Shown: positions 1-7,729 of the stretch, piece after piece
Layout of the letters: the number at the start of each line of letters is the position of its first letter
How positions within the stretch are numbered: the first letter of the stretch is position 1
Source of the DNA: PUMD01 sp964599275
Lineage (GTDB): Bacteria; Bacillota; Sulfobacillia; SLMV01
NCBI GenBank assembly: GCA_964599275.1
Contig: CAZRFK010000043.1
Span: 1 to 15,952, forward strand
Reading direction: 5' to 3'
Length of the DNA stretch: 15,952 nt
Program-made: the position numbers and the translations under genes
Notes under the pieces: generated by a model
Told to the model about the DNA's origin: nothing
The model's database searches: none
What the model saw: the letters and a program-made list of their open reading frames with translations, nothing else

Positions 1-97
1 TTGCTGCCAACCCTGGGTTAAGATAAACATCTAAGATATAAAACTTTCCCAGTGAACACAGGTGCAGTAGCCTGGCATGGGCTGCTGAATAAGACAA

Positions 98-1288
98 TCA
101 GGAGACGTCGATATTAGTCAACCATTGAAGGTCTCCACAGGAGTCTGCCTCGCAGGATAAGGTAACTCCCTGCAGTCCGAGATAGCGCAGAAAATCGCCC
201 AAACAGGATTTGAGGGCTGCAATCATCATCGGTGATGGCTTCTGACAATCTTCCCACCACCAGTTTACAGTCATCCTGTTGGCGTCCTCACTGATTTTCG
301 GTTCGAAACGGGCCACGAACTCATCACCACACAGCACCGGCAGCACATAATACCCGTATTTGCGTTCGGAGGCCGGTTTGTAAACTTCCCACACGTATTC
401 AAAATCAAAAAGCCGCGCTATCATTTTCCTGTCCCAGAGCAGATTGTCCAGCGGGGCCAGGATTGCTGCATGAGGTTCGGAGTCTTCTTTCCCCTGGCAT
501 TTCACTTCCTGCATCAGCGGTGCATCTTTGGCACGTATATAAAATGAAGGACTGATTTCCTCGACTTCAATTTCGACCAAAAGGTTCCGCTGCAGCAGAC
601 GGTCTATGGTCTTACGGCGCTTTTTGGCAGTGAACTCAGGAATACCGAGCCAGCCGCTTCCGGACCGTGCCCACAGCATCCCCACTCCGCCTACCCGCCG
701 CCGCAATCGCCATTCGTAATATTCATCATCGGTGGGATTCGGCTCTTTTTCCGAAAGGAGGCTGTTGGGCAGATGCCTGCAGGCAAGGTCGTACACTTTC
801 CGCGTACCCACCCGGTGATGTATCACCAGTTCGCCGGTGGAAAACATCGTATCCAGGGCGGCCCTGGCCAGTCTGGTGGGTGCCCAACTCCAATTGACTT
901 TCGAGTCGAGATCCAGATCTATGGAAGACAGGGGTCCCTTCTTCTCCAGGGCCTTTCTGACCCCTGGGATGGCCTGACGCACCTGCTCGGCGTTTTTTTG
1001 GCGTATCCTGTCCCGACGTCTGGTAAAATACGGCCAATCCTCCCGGCAGTAGATGGACTTGTTCTTGTCCCACCCGTCAACCAGACTGCGTTCCTCGTAC
1101 AGCAGCTCTTCAAGCATATTCGATCTGTACCTGTGTATTCTGGACTGCAGCACCAGGTCGGGGTTTCTGCCTACCCGGTCCAGTGGGTCAAACTGAATAC
1201 AGCCAACGCGTCGGAAAAAATCGATGATGCCCTCTTTTCCTCGCAGCTTCCGCGGCGGCAGCAAACTGTGGTATTTCAGCAGGAACCT
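98..1288 (-). CDS. Winged-helix DNA-binding protein, YcaQ family, 5' end lost in gap
   Basis: Resembles the YcaQ/AlkX (HTH_42) family, whose characterised members are DNA glycosylases that unhook interstrand crosslinks. Visible family hallmarks are RRVGCIQFDPLDRVGRNPDL, then SRIHRYR, YEERSLVDGWDKNKSIYCRE and DWPYF in the N-terminal third; a C-terminal segment with APLDNLLWDRK and KYGYYVLPVL is also typical. The reading frame ends with TGA at 98-100. A TTG at 1262-1264 could be read as a start, but the frame stays open upstream (RFLLKYHS before LLPPRKLRGKEG) and the family has just such a helix before the GKEG motif, so the true start lies inside or beyond the N-run at 1289-1388. About 396 residues are visible, close to full length. 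It converges with nothing downstream and points away from the SLH gene. The exact substrate cannot be told; the homology call is firm, the repair role is inferred from the family. Confidence 0.85.
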   Translation of the reverse strand, partial: RFLLKYHSLLPPRKLRGKEGIIDFFRRVGCIQFDPLDRVGRNPDLVLQSRIHRYRSNMLEELLYEERSLVDGWDKNKSIYCREDWPYFTRRRDRIRQKNAEQVRQAIPGVRKALEKKGPLSSIDLDLDSKVNWSWAPTRLARAALDTMFSTGELVIHHRVGTRKVYDLACRHLPNSLLSEKEPNPTDDEYYEWRLRRRVGGVGMLWARSGSGWLGIPEFTAKKRRKTIDRLLQRNLLVEIEVEEISPSFYIRAKDAPLMQEVKCQGKEDSEPHAAILAPLDNLLWDRKMIARLFDFEYVWEVYKPASERKYGYYVLPVLCGDEFVARFEPKISEDANRMTVNWWWEDCQKPSPMMIAALKSCLGDFLRYLGLQGVTLSCEADSCGDLQWLTNIDVS

Positions 1289-1388
1289 NNNNNNNNNNNN
1301 NNNNNNNNNNNNNNNNNNNNNNNNNNNNNNNNNNNNNNNNNNNNNNNNNNNNNNNNNNNNNNNNNNNNNNNNNNNNNNNNNNNNNNNN
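1289..1388. other. Assembly gap (100 N)
   Basis: Exactly 100 undetermined bases, the conventional placeholder for a scaffold gap of unknown length. It removes the start and promoter of the YcaQ-like gene. I saw no shared sequence between the two flanks, unlike at the second gap. Confidence 0.98.
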
Positions 1389-1719
1389 GCATTCAGGGAG
1401 GATATGCCGGGTATGAAATGTAATTAATAAATAAGTATAATTTAATCGTATTGAACAGGTCTTGCCAGAAAATTGTTATCAGATCGAGTGAGGAGTGCGG
1501 ATAATTCGCCTGGTTGCCGGATGCTGCACTAACGGTGGTCGTGCCTGCTGCTGAACTGCTTTAGTGAAACACCATATTTCACCTGTCCGAAATCGCAGGT
1601 AGTACCTGTCCGCCGCAAGATCCAGAACCCGGATGCTACCTTCAAAATATTCAAATCGAGTCAACGAGAACCGATAATATCGTTTGAAAAAATAAACTCT
1701 CACGAGGAAGGTGTTATTG
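1389..1719. other. Intergenic region upstream of the SLH protein gene
   Basis: About 330 bases with no convincing gene. The first part (1420-1450) is AT-rich. A sigma70-like promoter candidate lies at 1451-1479, and a strong Shine-Dalgarno (GAGGAAGG, 1704-1711) sits at the right end. Short ORFs here show no family resemblance. Confidence 0.5.
1451..1479 (+). promoter_or_regulatory. Candidate sigma70-type promoter for the SLH gene
   Basis: TTGAAC (1451-1456), a 17-base spacer and TGTTAT (1474-1479). The spacing is ideal and both hexamers are near consensus, but the promoter would leave a leader of about 230 bases before the gene, and pattern matching alone gives many false hits. Confidence 0.3.
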
Positions 1720-4700
1720 ATGTTTTGCCGGTACTTGGAGATGAGGAGCCTGGCTGCAGTTTTTGCTGCCCTGCTGATGGTGGCGCTGTTTTCACCTGCC
1801 GTCGGGGCAAATGCTCCGGAGGATATCGCAGACCACTGGGCGGAAGACGAGATAGAGGACTGGCTGATGAAGGGATGGATATCAGGTTATGAGGATGGGA
1901 CTTTTCGACCTGATAAGGAAGTCAGTCGGGCGGAGTTTGTGGTGTTAGTGGGTAGGTCCTACGAGCTTCCGCATACGAGAAGAGTCCCCGGATTCGATGA
2001 TGTAGAAAAAGATGACTGGTACTACCAGTACGTTGCAGATGCGGTCAATGCCGAAATAATAAAAGGCCGCGATGAGGATACATTTGCTCCTGCGGATAAT
2101 ATCACCCGGCAGGAGGCCGCGGTCATAGTGGACCGACTGCTCGATCTGGAACCAATTGAGGAACCTCCTCCGTTTTTCGATCAGGAGGACATTGCCGGAT
2201 GGGCTGAAGATGCGGTGACTCGCGCGGCAGGTGCAGAGATTATAACCGGTTACGACGATGGTACTTTCGGTCCTACAGAACCCATCACCCGGGCAGAGAC
2301 AGTGGTGGTGCTGAATAGAGGGCTGAAGATCAGAGAGATGCTTCCAGTCCAGATAAAGGAGTGGGTTGATTACTCGCGGGAGATCATGTGCGCGCAGGCC
2401 AGGGAGTTTGAAGATTCCCTTTACCTGCTGGTCACTTACGGCGAACAGCCGACTGGTGGATACCATGTGGAGATAACCGACGTCACAGAAGGGGAGGATC
2501 AGCTGGAGGTAACCGTAGAATTTACCGAGCCGGAAGAGGGAGAACCGGTGACGCAGGCCATCACCTACCCCTATGACATGAAAGAAATAGAGCCCACCGA
2601 TCTGCCGGTGAAGTTCATCGCCGAGGGCGACATGTCAGTTGTGCCCACCCTTTCGGGCCTGGATTGGCTGCCGCCTATGGTGGCCGGTGAAGATGACATC
2701 AGGGTTTTCTCTCCCGCACCGGGTGACGAGGTTGCGCGGGAGTTCACCGTCGAGGCCATCGAGCTGGTTTTTGAGGGCACAGTCCATTATCGACTGCTTG
2801 ATGATGAGGGTCAGGAACTTGATAGTGGGATGACCGGTGGACACGCATACGACTGGGGTTACTTTGAATTGGATTTCTCCGTGCCTGATGAGGTGGAATA
2901 CGGAGAGGAAATCTCAGCCCAGCTGTATTCAGAATCCCCGGTGGATGGCAGCATAATAAATCTGGTGGAGCTGGACCTGGTAATAGTAGAGGACGAGGCG
3001 GCCCTGACCGATGCGCAGACCAGTATGTTTTACTGCGAGAAATACGAAAGCTTCGAGTTTGAGGTAACGCTGCAGGGATTGCTCCCGGAGGATGAAGGGA
3101 TACGGATTGACTTTTCGGAGGCAGCAGAACATGGGATTATCTTCGAAGGCGACATCGATGATGTAGCGGTGGAGCCCCGGGGGGATATAAGCTTTGAGCC
3201 TACTGTACCGCCCGGTCTTCCAGTAATAATCTATCAACCTCATCAGCAACTGCCCGATGGTAGTACCGTGGAGTTCGAGGTCGATCCTGGAAACGACAGT
3301 CCACCCGGTTACTACCTGGGATGCGAGGATGAGGATGCCTGGCGGGAAGCACCCCACGAGCTGATTTTTGAACGGACCGACTCCGGATATACCACAGCAG
3401 CCGAAATGGAGGTGGCCGGTCCGCAGCTGGGCAGATTTGAGGTGATAAATGAGGAGGGGGAGCCCTTAGAGGATGCCAATGTTCTGGTAAACGGTGAGGA
3501 AGGTGTAACCGACTCCGAGGGCATAGCCTCATTTGAGCTGGTCCCCAGAGACTACGATTACCGGGTGGAAAAACCCGGATACCAGGCGGCCACCGATGGA
3601 CTGCAGATCGATCTGCAGGAGTGGTCAGAGGAAGTGGTTCTGCTCAAGGAAGGTCCTGCGGCCGTCCTTACGCTGGACGAGGAGGAATATTTTCCAGAGG
3701 ACGATGTTCATATAACACTGGAGAATACTGGTACCACTGAACTTCATCTGGGTGATCACTCATTTCCATTTTCCGTAGAAAGATATGAGGACGGAAGGTG
3801 GACCGAAGTGGACACTGCAGTTCCGGGATTGTGGGTTGAAGTAAATCTGGAACCGGGAGAAACACACGAATCCTTGTTTTCGCCCCAGTCAGATTTCATC
3901 GATGATGTGGAGCCGGGCCGGTATCGAGTGGTCAATGAAACCGAGTGTCTGGAGACCGGAGAGCAGCTGTTCCTGAGTGAGGAGTTTGAGGTTGTACTGC
4001 CAGTTGGGGTACCCGATCCGGAAAAGAGCGAGTTTGAGCCCGCGAGCATAGAAATTGAGCCGGGTGAAGTTGCTGATATTCACGTGACCGTCCGCGATGC
4101 TTACGGTGCTCCGGTTCCCATCGGAACAGATGATGACGACATTTCCGTATCACTCACAGCACCGGATGGGTCCAATCCGGTTGGATACTACAATTGGATG
4201 TCGAGGTGTGCGATGTTTTATCGGTACGGCGATGACCATCAGCTTAGAATAGAAATTGAAGCTCACGATTCGAACACCGGCAGCGCTGATGACCTGATGA
4301 TCTGGGCTGATGATGTCGTACTCACCGACCAATATCAGATAACAGTAGAACCATCACTGCATACTGTCACCTTTTCCGAAACGCAGGGACTGCAGGGAGT
4401 GAAGGTTCAGGTCTGCGAGGATGAGGACTGTTCAGAGGAAGTTGGCGAGTCGGTGAAAACTGATGAGTTTGGAACTGCTCAGAAAGATCTGGGTGACGGC
4501 GATTACTGGTTCACAGCATATGGAGATGGATACCTCGACCACCGGGACGACTTTACGGTCGCAGGCGGCGACATCACCGAATATTTTGAGTTGATCAGAC
4601 CGGCTGCTCTGATTGAGGAAGACCCGGTGTTTGTAGAATTAGGCTGGATGCGGTGTGCAGTTCGGGCGGAAGTGCATGAAGATGTACAGGTAGGAGAATT

Positions 4701-4971
4701 TGCCGCCCACATGGTTGTCGAACTTTCTGGCAGATATGAGGGTGTTCCCCAATTCTGGGATTCTGACGAAGAGAAATGGGTGGATTTTGAGGAGATAGGT
4801 GATGGTCTCTACATGTACGGTCCGCAGGAGGGCTTTGAACTGACAGCGTTGGACGGAGTTCGGGGCGAGTTCCGAGTTGAAAGCTCTGATGAGGATCTTC
4901 ATGCTGCTTTCTACCTGCACGATGCTGATGAACCCGGGGTGCAGCTGACCGATAGATTGGAGATTAACTGA
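1720..4971 (+). CDS. Secreted SLH-anchored multidomain surface protein
   Basis: Likely a cell-surface protein held to the secondary cell-wall polymer. ATG 1720 is chosen because GAGGAAGG (1704-1711) lies 8 bases upstream; a GTG at 1711 abuts that site, and an ATG at 1741 gives a tidier signal peptide (MRSLAAVFAALLMVALFSPA). Numbering from the GTG: SLH modules at about 37-83, 94-145 and 155-205, each ending in a TRAE-like motif (VSRAEF, ITRQEA, ITRAET). Next come a PrcB C-terminal-like domain (236-292, GEQPTGGYHVEI), a Gmad2-like Ig domain (329-425, VFSPAPGDEV), an unassigned region (430-570), a carboxypeptidase-regulatory-like module (573-640), an Ig-like domain resembling those ending in GRYRV (650-760), an invasin-like segment (765-880), a second regulatory-like module (885-962) and an unassigned C-terminus. 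Asp and Glu are very abundant, fitting a saline habitat. No catalytic motif is visible. Binding or structural function is inferred. Confidence 0.9.
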   Translation: MFCRYLEMRSLAAVFAALLMVALFSPAVGANAPEDIADHWAEDEIEDWLMKGWISGYEDGTFRPDKEVSRAEFVVLVGRSYELPHTRRVPGFDDVEKDDWYYQYVADAVNAEIIKGRDEDTFAPADNITRQEAAVIVDRLLDLEPIEEPPPFFDQEDIAGWAEDAVTRAAGAEIITGYDDGTFGPTEPITRAETVVVLNRGLKIREMLPVQIKEWVDYSREIMCAQAREFEDSLYLLVTYGEQPTGGYHVEITDVTEGEDQLEVTVEFTEPEEGEPVTQAITYPYDMKEIEPTDLPVKFIAEGDMSVVPTLSGLDWLPPMVAGEDDIRVFSPAPGDEVAREFTVEAIELVFEGTVHYRLLDDEGQELDSGMTGGHAYDWGYFELDFSVPDEVEYGEEISAQLYSESPVDGSIINLVELDLVIVEDEAALTDAQTSMFYCEKYESFEFEVTLQGLLPEDEGIRIDFSEAAEHGIIFEGDIDDVAVEPRGDISFEPTVPPGLPVIIYQPHQQLPDGSTVEFEVDPGNDSPPGYYLGCEDEDAWREAPHELIFERTDSGYTTAAEMEVAGPQLGRFEVINEEGEPLEDANVLVNGEEGVTDSEGIASFELVPRDYDYRVEKPGYQAATDGLQIDLQEWSEEVVLLKEGPAAVLTLDEEEYFPEDDVHITLENTGTTELHLGDHSFPFSVERYEDGRWTEVDTAVPGLWVEVNLEPGETHESLFSPQSDFIDDVEPGRYRVVNETECLETGEQLFLSEEFEVVLPVGVPDPEKSEFEPASIEIEPGEVADIHVTVRDAYGAPVPIGTDDDDISVSLTAPDGSNPVGYYNWMSRCAMFYRYGDDHQLRIEIEAHDSNTGSADDLMIWADDVVLTDQYQITVEPSLHTVTFSETQGLQGVKVQVCEDEDCSEEVGESVKTDEFGTAQKDLGDGDYWFTAYGDGYLDHRDDFTVAGGDITEYFELIRPAALIEEDPVFVELGWMRCAVRAEVHEDVQVGEFAAHMVVELSGRYEGVPQFWDSDEEKWVDFEEIGDGLYMYGPQEGFELTALDGVRGEFRVESSDEDLHAAFYLHDADEPGVQLTDRLEIN

Positions 4972-4979
4972 ACAGAGAT

Positions 4980-5018
4980 GGGGGCTTCCGGCCCTGTGAG
5001 GGCCGGGGCCTCTCTTCA
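4980..5018 (+). terminator. GC-rich hairpin after the SLH gene
   Basis: Perfect 8-bp stem CCGGCCCT (4988-4995) and AGGGCCGG (4999-5006) with a GTG loop, starting 17 bases after the SLH stop codon. The 3' tail (GGCCTCTCTTC) is pyrimidine-rich but not a clean U-tract, so it may be a weak intrinsic terminator or a 3'-end stabilising hairpin. Confidence 0.6.
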
Positions 5019-5250
5019 TCGGTGAACACGATGGTAAAACGGGAGGATACGTTCATCAGGCGTCCCGAGATTTACAGAATGCATCAAGGTGGAGTCTGTG
5101 AGAGATGATGACAACAACTGGTCCTTGAGATCTCCGGTTACCCTCATCCAGCACAGGGTGCTCCAGACGGGTATCAGCCAGCCCCAAGTCACAAGATAAT
5201 TAAAAAGGATCATGTGCTAGACCTCAGAACATCTGGAAAGGAGCAACAAC

Positions 5251-5958
5251 TTGCGAGTTTGGGATGTCCATCCAGGATACTTGTCAAGAACCAGACTTCT
5301 TGGCGAACACAGAGAGATTCACGCCGTCTGGACGGTTGTGACTGAGGACAAAAAAGGATACTCCAATCATCCAGAGACAAATCGGTGGCGCGGGCATCTT
5401 TCTCATCTGTATCGGAGACATGAGATCACGACGGCGGAGATGCGCCTGCGCGGCTACAACCACGCCAGCCCGTTGGATGTCCCGGGCAGTATGGGAGAAG
5501 CTCCCGGTTTTTTGGATCCTCCCCACGAGCAGTTTGAGATACTGAAGGAGAAATATGACAAGGAGGAAGCCGGCCGTATCCCTCTGCCGGACCGCATCAG
5601 TGAGTTCTGGGAGCATCATAAGTATTCCGTATTGGCCCGTGGTCATGAGAAACATCAGGAGATAGCCAGCATGAGTGAGAAAAACGGTGGGATGGATGTG
5701 AACCATGCCCCAAAACTGGTCAGAAAAACAAGCACAATTTTGCGCCTCATACCGGAACGAGCCCCGCTGTTTAATGCCTGGCAGCACGTCATCGCCCGCT
5801 TCAAGACGAAAGCCCCTGAAGAAGCTTGCAATCAGTGGCTCAACTGTCTGCCCGATAAAGCCCGGCAACTTGGCAGAGTCATTTATCGTGCTGCTGGGGA
5901 GTGTGATGAGACATTGGTCATACACAGCACGATACTGTCCGACGGATTCAGGACGTGA
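5251..5958 (+). CDS. Pyrimidine-dimer DNA glycosylase (T4 endonuclease V type) with DUF1722-like tail
   Basis: The first ~75 residues match the T4 endonuclease V family (Pyr_excise), which cuts the glycosyl bond and the backbone at UV-induced pyrimidine dimers. MRVWDVHPGYL opens the domain. GEHREIHAVW aligns with the T4 AEYREL segment, so Glu22 matches catalytic Glu23 and Arg21 matches Arg22. KKGYSNHPE and AEMRLRGYNHASPL complete the fold signature. T4 uses the amine of Thr2 as nucleophile; here residue 2 is Arg, as I recall for bacterial homologues beginning MRLW, so the chemistry at the N-terminus is uncertain. Residues 111-235 (EFWEHHKYSVLARGH at 118-132, NAWQHVIARF at 175-184) resemble DUF1722/YbgA, a domain of unknown function. 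The start is TTG with AAAGGAG (5237-5243) 7 bases upstream. The gene stands alone, about 245 bases after the SLH hairpin. The N-terminal call is firm, the C-terminal one moderate. Confidence 0.85.
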   Translation: MRVWDVHPGYLSRTRLLGEHREIHAVWTVVTEDKKGYSNHPETNRWRGHLSHLYRRHEITTAEMRLRGYNHASPLDVPGSMGEAPGFLDPPHEQFEILKEKYDKEEAGRIPLPDRISEFWEHHKYSVLARGHEKHQEIASMSEKNGGMDVNHAPKLVRKTSTILRLIPERAPLFNAWQHVIARFKTKAPEEACNQWLNCLPDKARQLGRVIYRAAGECDETLVIHSTILSDGFRT

Positions 5959-6075
5959 TATTGACCAGTATTGCTCACCACAGAAAGCCACACAAGCCAG
6001 CGGACACGTCACCGAGAAATTTTTAAAGTTATCAGAAAATTTTAAACGATTGTGAGCATCGCGGCAGAAAATGAA

Positions 6076-6318
6076 CTACCCGAATCTCATGCACTGCGCT
6101 TCACTTGGCAGATCCTGTACGCTTTCCATTAACTCTTTCTGTTTTTCTGGCGTGCATTCCATAATTACAAGAATGAGTCCCCCATCACCGGAGGGGTGGG
6201 GAATTCCATTTCTGCTCAGAATTGCTTCCCTGTTCTGTGTCAAAATACTCTGAAACTCCGGAGCATTTTCCTCCCGATCGGATAGAACAACTCCCATTAC
6301 ACATAATCCCTTGTTCAT
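6076..6318 (-). CDS. Small TM1266-type (iron-only hydrogenase system) putative regulator
   Basis: Eighty residues with the layout of the TM1266/TIGR03959-like family: a beta strand with hydrophobic residues (GLCVMGVVLSDRE), a helix (APEFQSILTQNREAI), the hallmark LSRNGIPHP, a strand (GGLILVIMECT) and a final helix and strand (KELMESVQDLPSEAQCM). The family has an ACT/ferredoxin-like fold resembling the NikR ligand domain without a DNA-binding part, and is usually found with [FeFe]-hydrogenase maturation genes. None of those are in this window, so it is an orphan copy here. The start is ATG with an AAAGGA about 11 bases upstream, a slightly long spacing. It converges with the glycosylase gene, leaving about 117 bases between the stops. 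Regulatory function is by family name only; no ligand is known from the sequence. Confidence 0.72.
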   Translation of the reverse strand: MNKGLCVMGVVLSDREENAPEFQSILTQNREAILSRNGIPHPSGDGGLILVIMECTPEKQKELMESVQDLPSEAQCMRFG

Positions 6319-7154
6319 GTGCTATTCAGTCCTTTCTGATGGCTTTTTCTCAACTGGTATCCGATGATGAAAAGAATAGATGCCGCACCAGAAGTTTATC
6401 AAATCAATACACATTAAAATTATGTCCTTCAGACTACCTGACTATCCTGCTGTGCTGATTTGAAACACTGAAAGATGGGCAACATTCCCACTCTGTCTAA
6501 TATATAATAAGAGTTGGATGAAAGAGTCCGCAAATTTTTGGGACGACCATTGGAAGGTCCTTACCCTGCGTGTGGTTGGATGCTACCGACACCAAAGTCA
6601 GAGAGGATGGCCGGGTACAGAGTACTGCCCTGGTGACGGCCATGGAAGTTAACGGGGATGGCAAAAGAGAAATACTGGGCATATCCAAGGGTTCATCGGA
6701 AACGGAGTCGGCCTGGAGACAGTTTCTTGGACAGCTGGTCGACCGGGGAATCCGGGGGTGCAGCTGGTCATAAGCGATGCTCACAATGGAAGGCCATGGG
6801 ACAGGTTCTGACCGGGACTCCCTGGCAGCGGTGCAAGGTTCACTTCCAAAGAAATATAGCCAACCACCTCACCAATTCCGCTGAAGATAGAGTACATGGT
6901 GTGGTCCGGTCGGTATTCGAACAGCCCAAGTCGAAACATTGCCGGGTGTAAATGGAGCGGTTCATTGATGACTTACAAAAAGAGTTCCCAAAGGCAGCAT
7001 ATATAATAGAAGAAGCAGCGAAAACCTTCTGGTCTTCAGCACTTTTTCAAAAGAACATTGGAAGAGATTCTCGTCAAACAATCCGCTGGAAAGACAGAGC
7101 ACAGCGATCAAGCGACGCTTAGATGTGGTCGGAATCTTCCCTAACCGGGCGGCA

Positions 7155-7209
7155 TTACTTCAGTCAGGAATCCATCGCGAAAATCTTAGCACCATTGAGT
7201 CAATCTGCA
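7155..7209 (+). repeat. 55-bp exact direct repeat, copy 1 (left edge of gap)
   Basis: This segment, from TTACTTCAGTCAGGAATCCA to CAATCTGCA, is identical base for base to 7310-7364 on the other side of the 100-N run. It codes for the end of the IS256 transposase (YFSQESIAKILAPLSQSA frame). Confidence 0.97.
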
Positions 7210-7309
7210 NNNNNNNNNNNNNNNNNNNNNNNNNNNNNNNNNNNNNNNNNNNNNNNNNNNNNNNNNNNNNNNNNNNNNNNNNNNNNNNNNNNNNNNNNNN
7301 NNNNNNNNN
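7210..7309. other. Assembly gap (100 N), probably spurious
   Basis: Exactly 100 N flanked by the same 55-bp sequence on each side. The transposase reading frame continues sensibly if the two copies are merged and the N's dropped, so the two contigs probably overlap by 55 bases and nothing is missing. Confidence 0.95.
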
Positions 7310-7364
7310 TTACTTCAGTCAGGAATCCATCGCGAAAATCTTAGCACCATTGAGTCAATCTGCA
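7310..7364 (+). repeat. 55-bp exact direct repeat, copy 2 (right edge of gap)
   Basis: Identical to 7155-7209. It continues without interruption into AAACTCGACGACAAGGCGGC, which finishes the transposase (KLDDKAAN, then stop). Confidence 0.97.
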
Positions 7365-7422
7365 AAACTCGACGACAAGGCGGCTAATTGATGTGACAGG
7401 ATCACTCACTGTGATTGAGAGC

Positions 7423-7450
7423 TTTTTACACCACTAGACAAGACGTGACC
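7423..7450 (+). mobile_element. Possible right terminal repeat of the IS256 remnant
   Basis: The stretch from TTTTTACACC to GACGTGACC has the TTTACAC...GACC layout that I associate with IS256-family right ends, and it begins about 30 bases after the transposase stop codon, the expected distance. No matching left end was found upstream, in keeping with the 5' truncation of the element. A family-pattern call only. Confidence 0.35.
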
Positions 7451-7729
7451 ATGTGTGGTGAAATTGAGCGTGCGATCTCAATCTCTGAGACTGTTACTTG
7501 TGCCTACCCAACTAGAGTCTTGGTTTGCTTCGATGTGCCCATATAGGGCAATGATGGTTTTCGAATTTAGGCAGGAGAATGGGATTTCAGCTTGAATATC
7601 GTTACATGGTGAACAAGCCTATTGAGTCTCGTTATCTAGGCAAATCTCAGGTGAAGTTACCATGTTGGGTTCAGTGGATTCCACTGGACCAGTATTCAGA
7701 CACGACAACACAGTAAAGGAGGCAAACAA
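7451..7729. other. Leader region of the C_GCAxxG/FMN gene
   Basis: About 280 bases between the IS end and the next gene. I see no gene and no riboswitch I recognise. Its only clear signal is the strong ribosome binding site AAAGGAGG (7715-7722), 7 bases before ATG 7730. A small GCCC-ATATA-GGGC hairpin lies near 7537. The promoter could not be placed with confidence. Confidence 0.5.

Larger units (their letters stand above)
6497..7391 (+). pseudogene. IS256-family transposase remnant, multiply frameshifted
   Basis: Pieces of one IS256 (Mutator-type) DDE transposase lie in order but in different frames. LDERVRKFLGRPLEGPYP is followed by a shift to VWLDATDTKVREDGRV (first catalytic Asp), STALVTAMEVNGDGKREILG and SETESAWRQFL. 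A second shift gives GVQLVISDAHNGRPW (second Asp), and another shift restores TGTPWQRCKVHFQRNIANHL. The end is FSKEHWKRF, NNPLER, AIKRRLDVVGIFPNRAALL and, in yet another frame, RHYFSQESIAKI up to a TGA at 7389-7391. The N-terminal ~130 residues are missing, and roughly 20 residues between IFPNRAALL and YFSQES appear deleted. The N-gap at 7210-7309 falls inside it but is probably artefactual. At least four frame disruptions make it certainly inactive. It lies directly upstream of the leader of the C_GCAxxG/FMN gene. Confidence 0.88.

Noticed and set aside
5016..5213. 65-codon minus-strand ORF between the SLH and glycosylase genes
   Set aside because: The N-terminus is hydrophobic but there is no ribosome binding site or family resemblance, and it covers the upstream region of the glycosylase gene.
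5284..6012. Long minus-strand ORF (242 codons) opposite the glycosylase gene
   Set aside because: It is a shadow: the plus strand has the recognisable Pyr_excise domain, a Shine-Dalgarno and family motifs, while the minus translation shows no family pattern.
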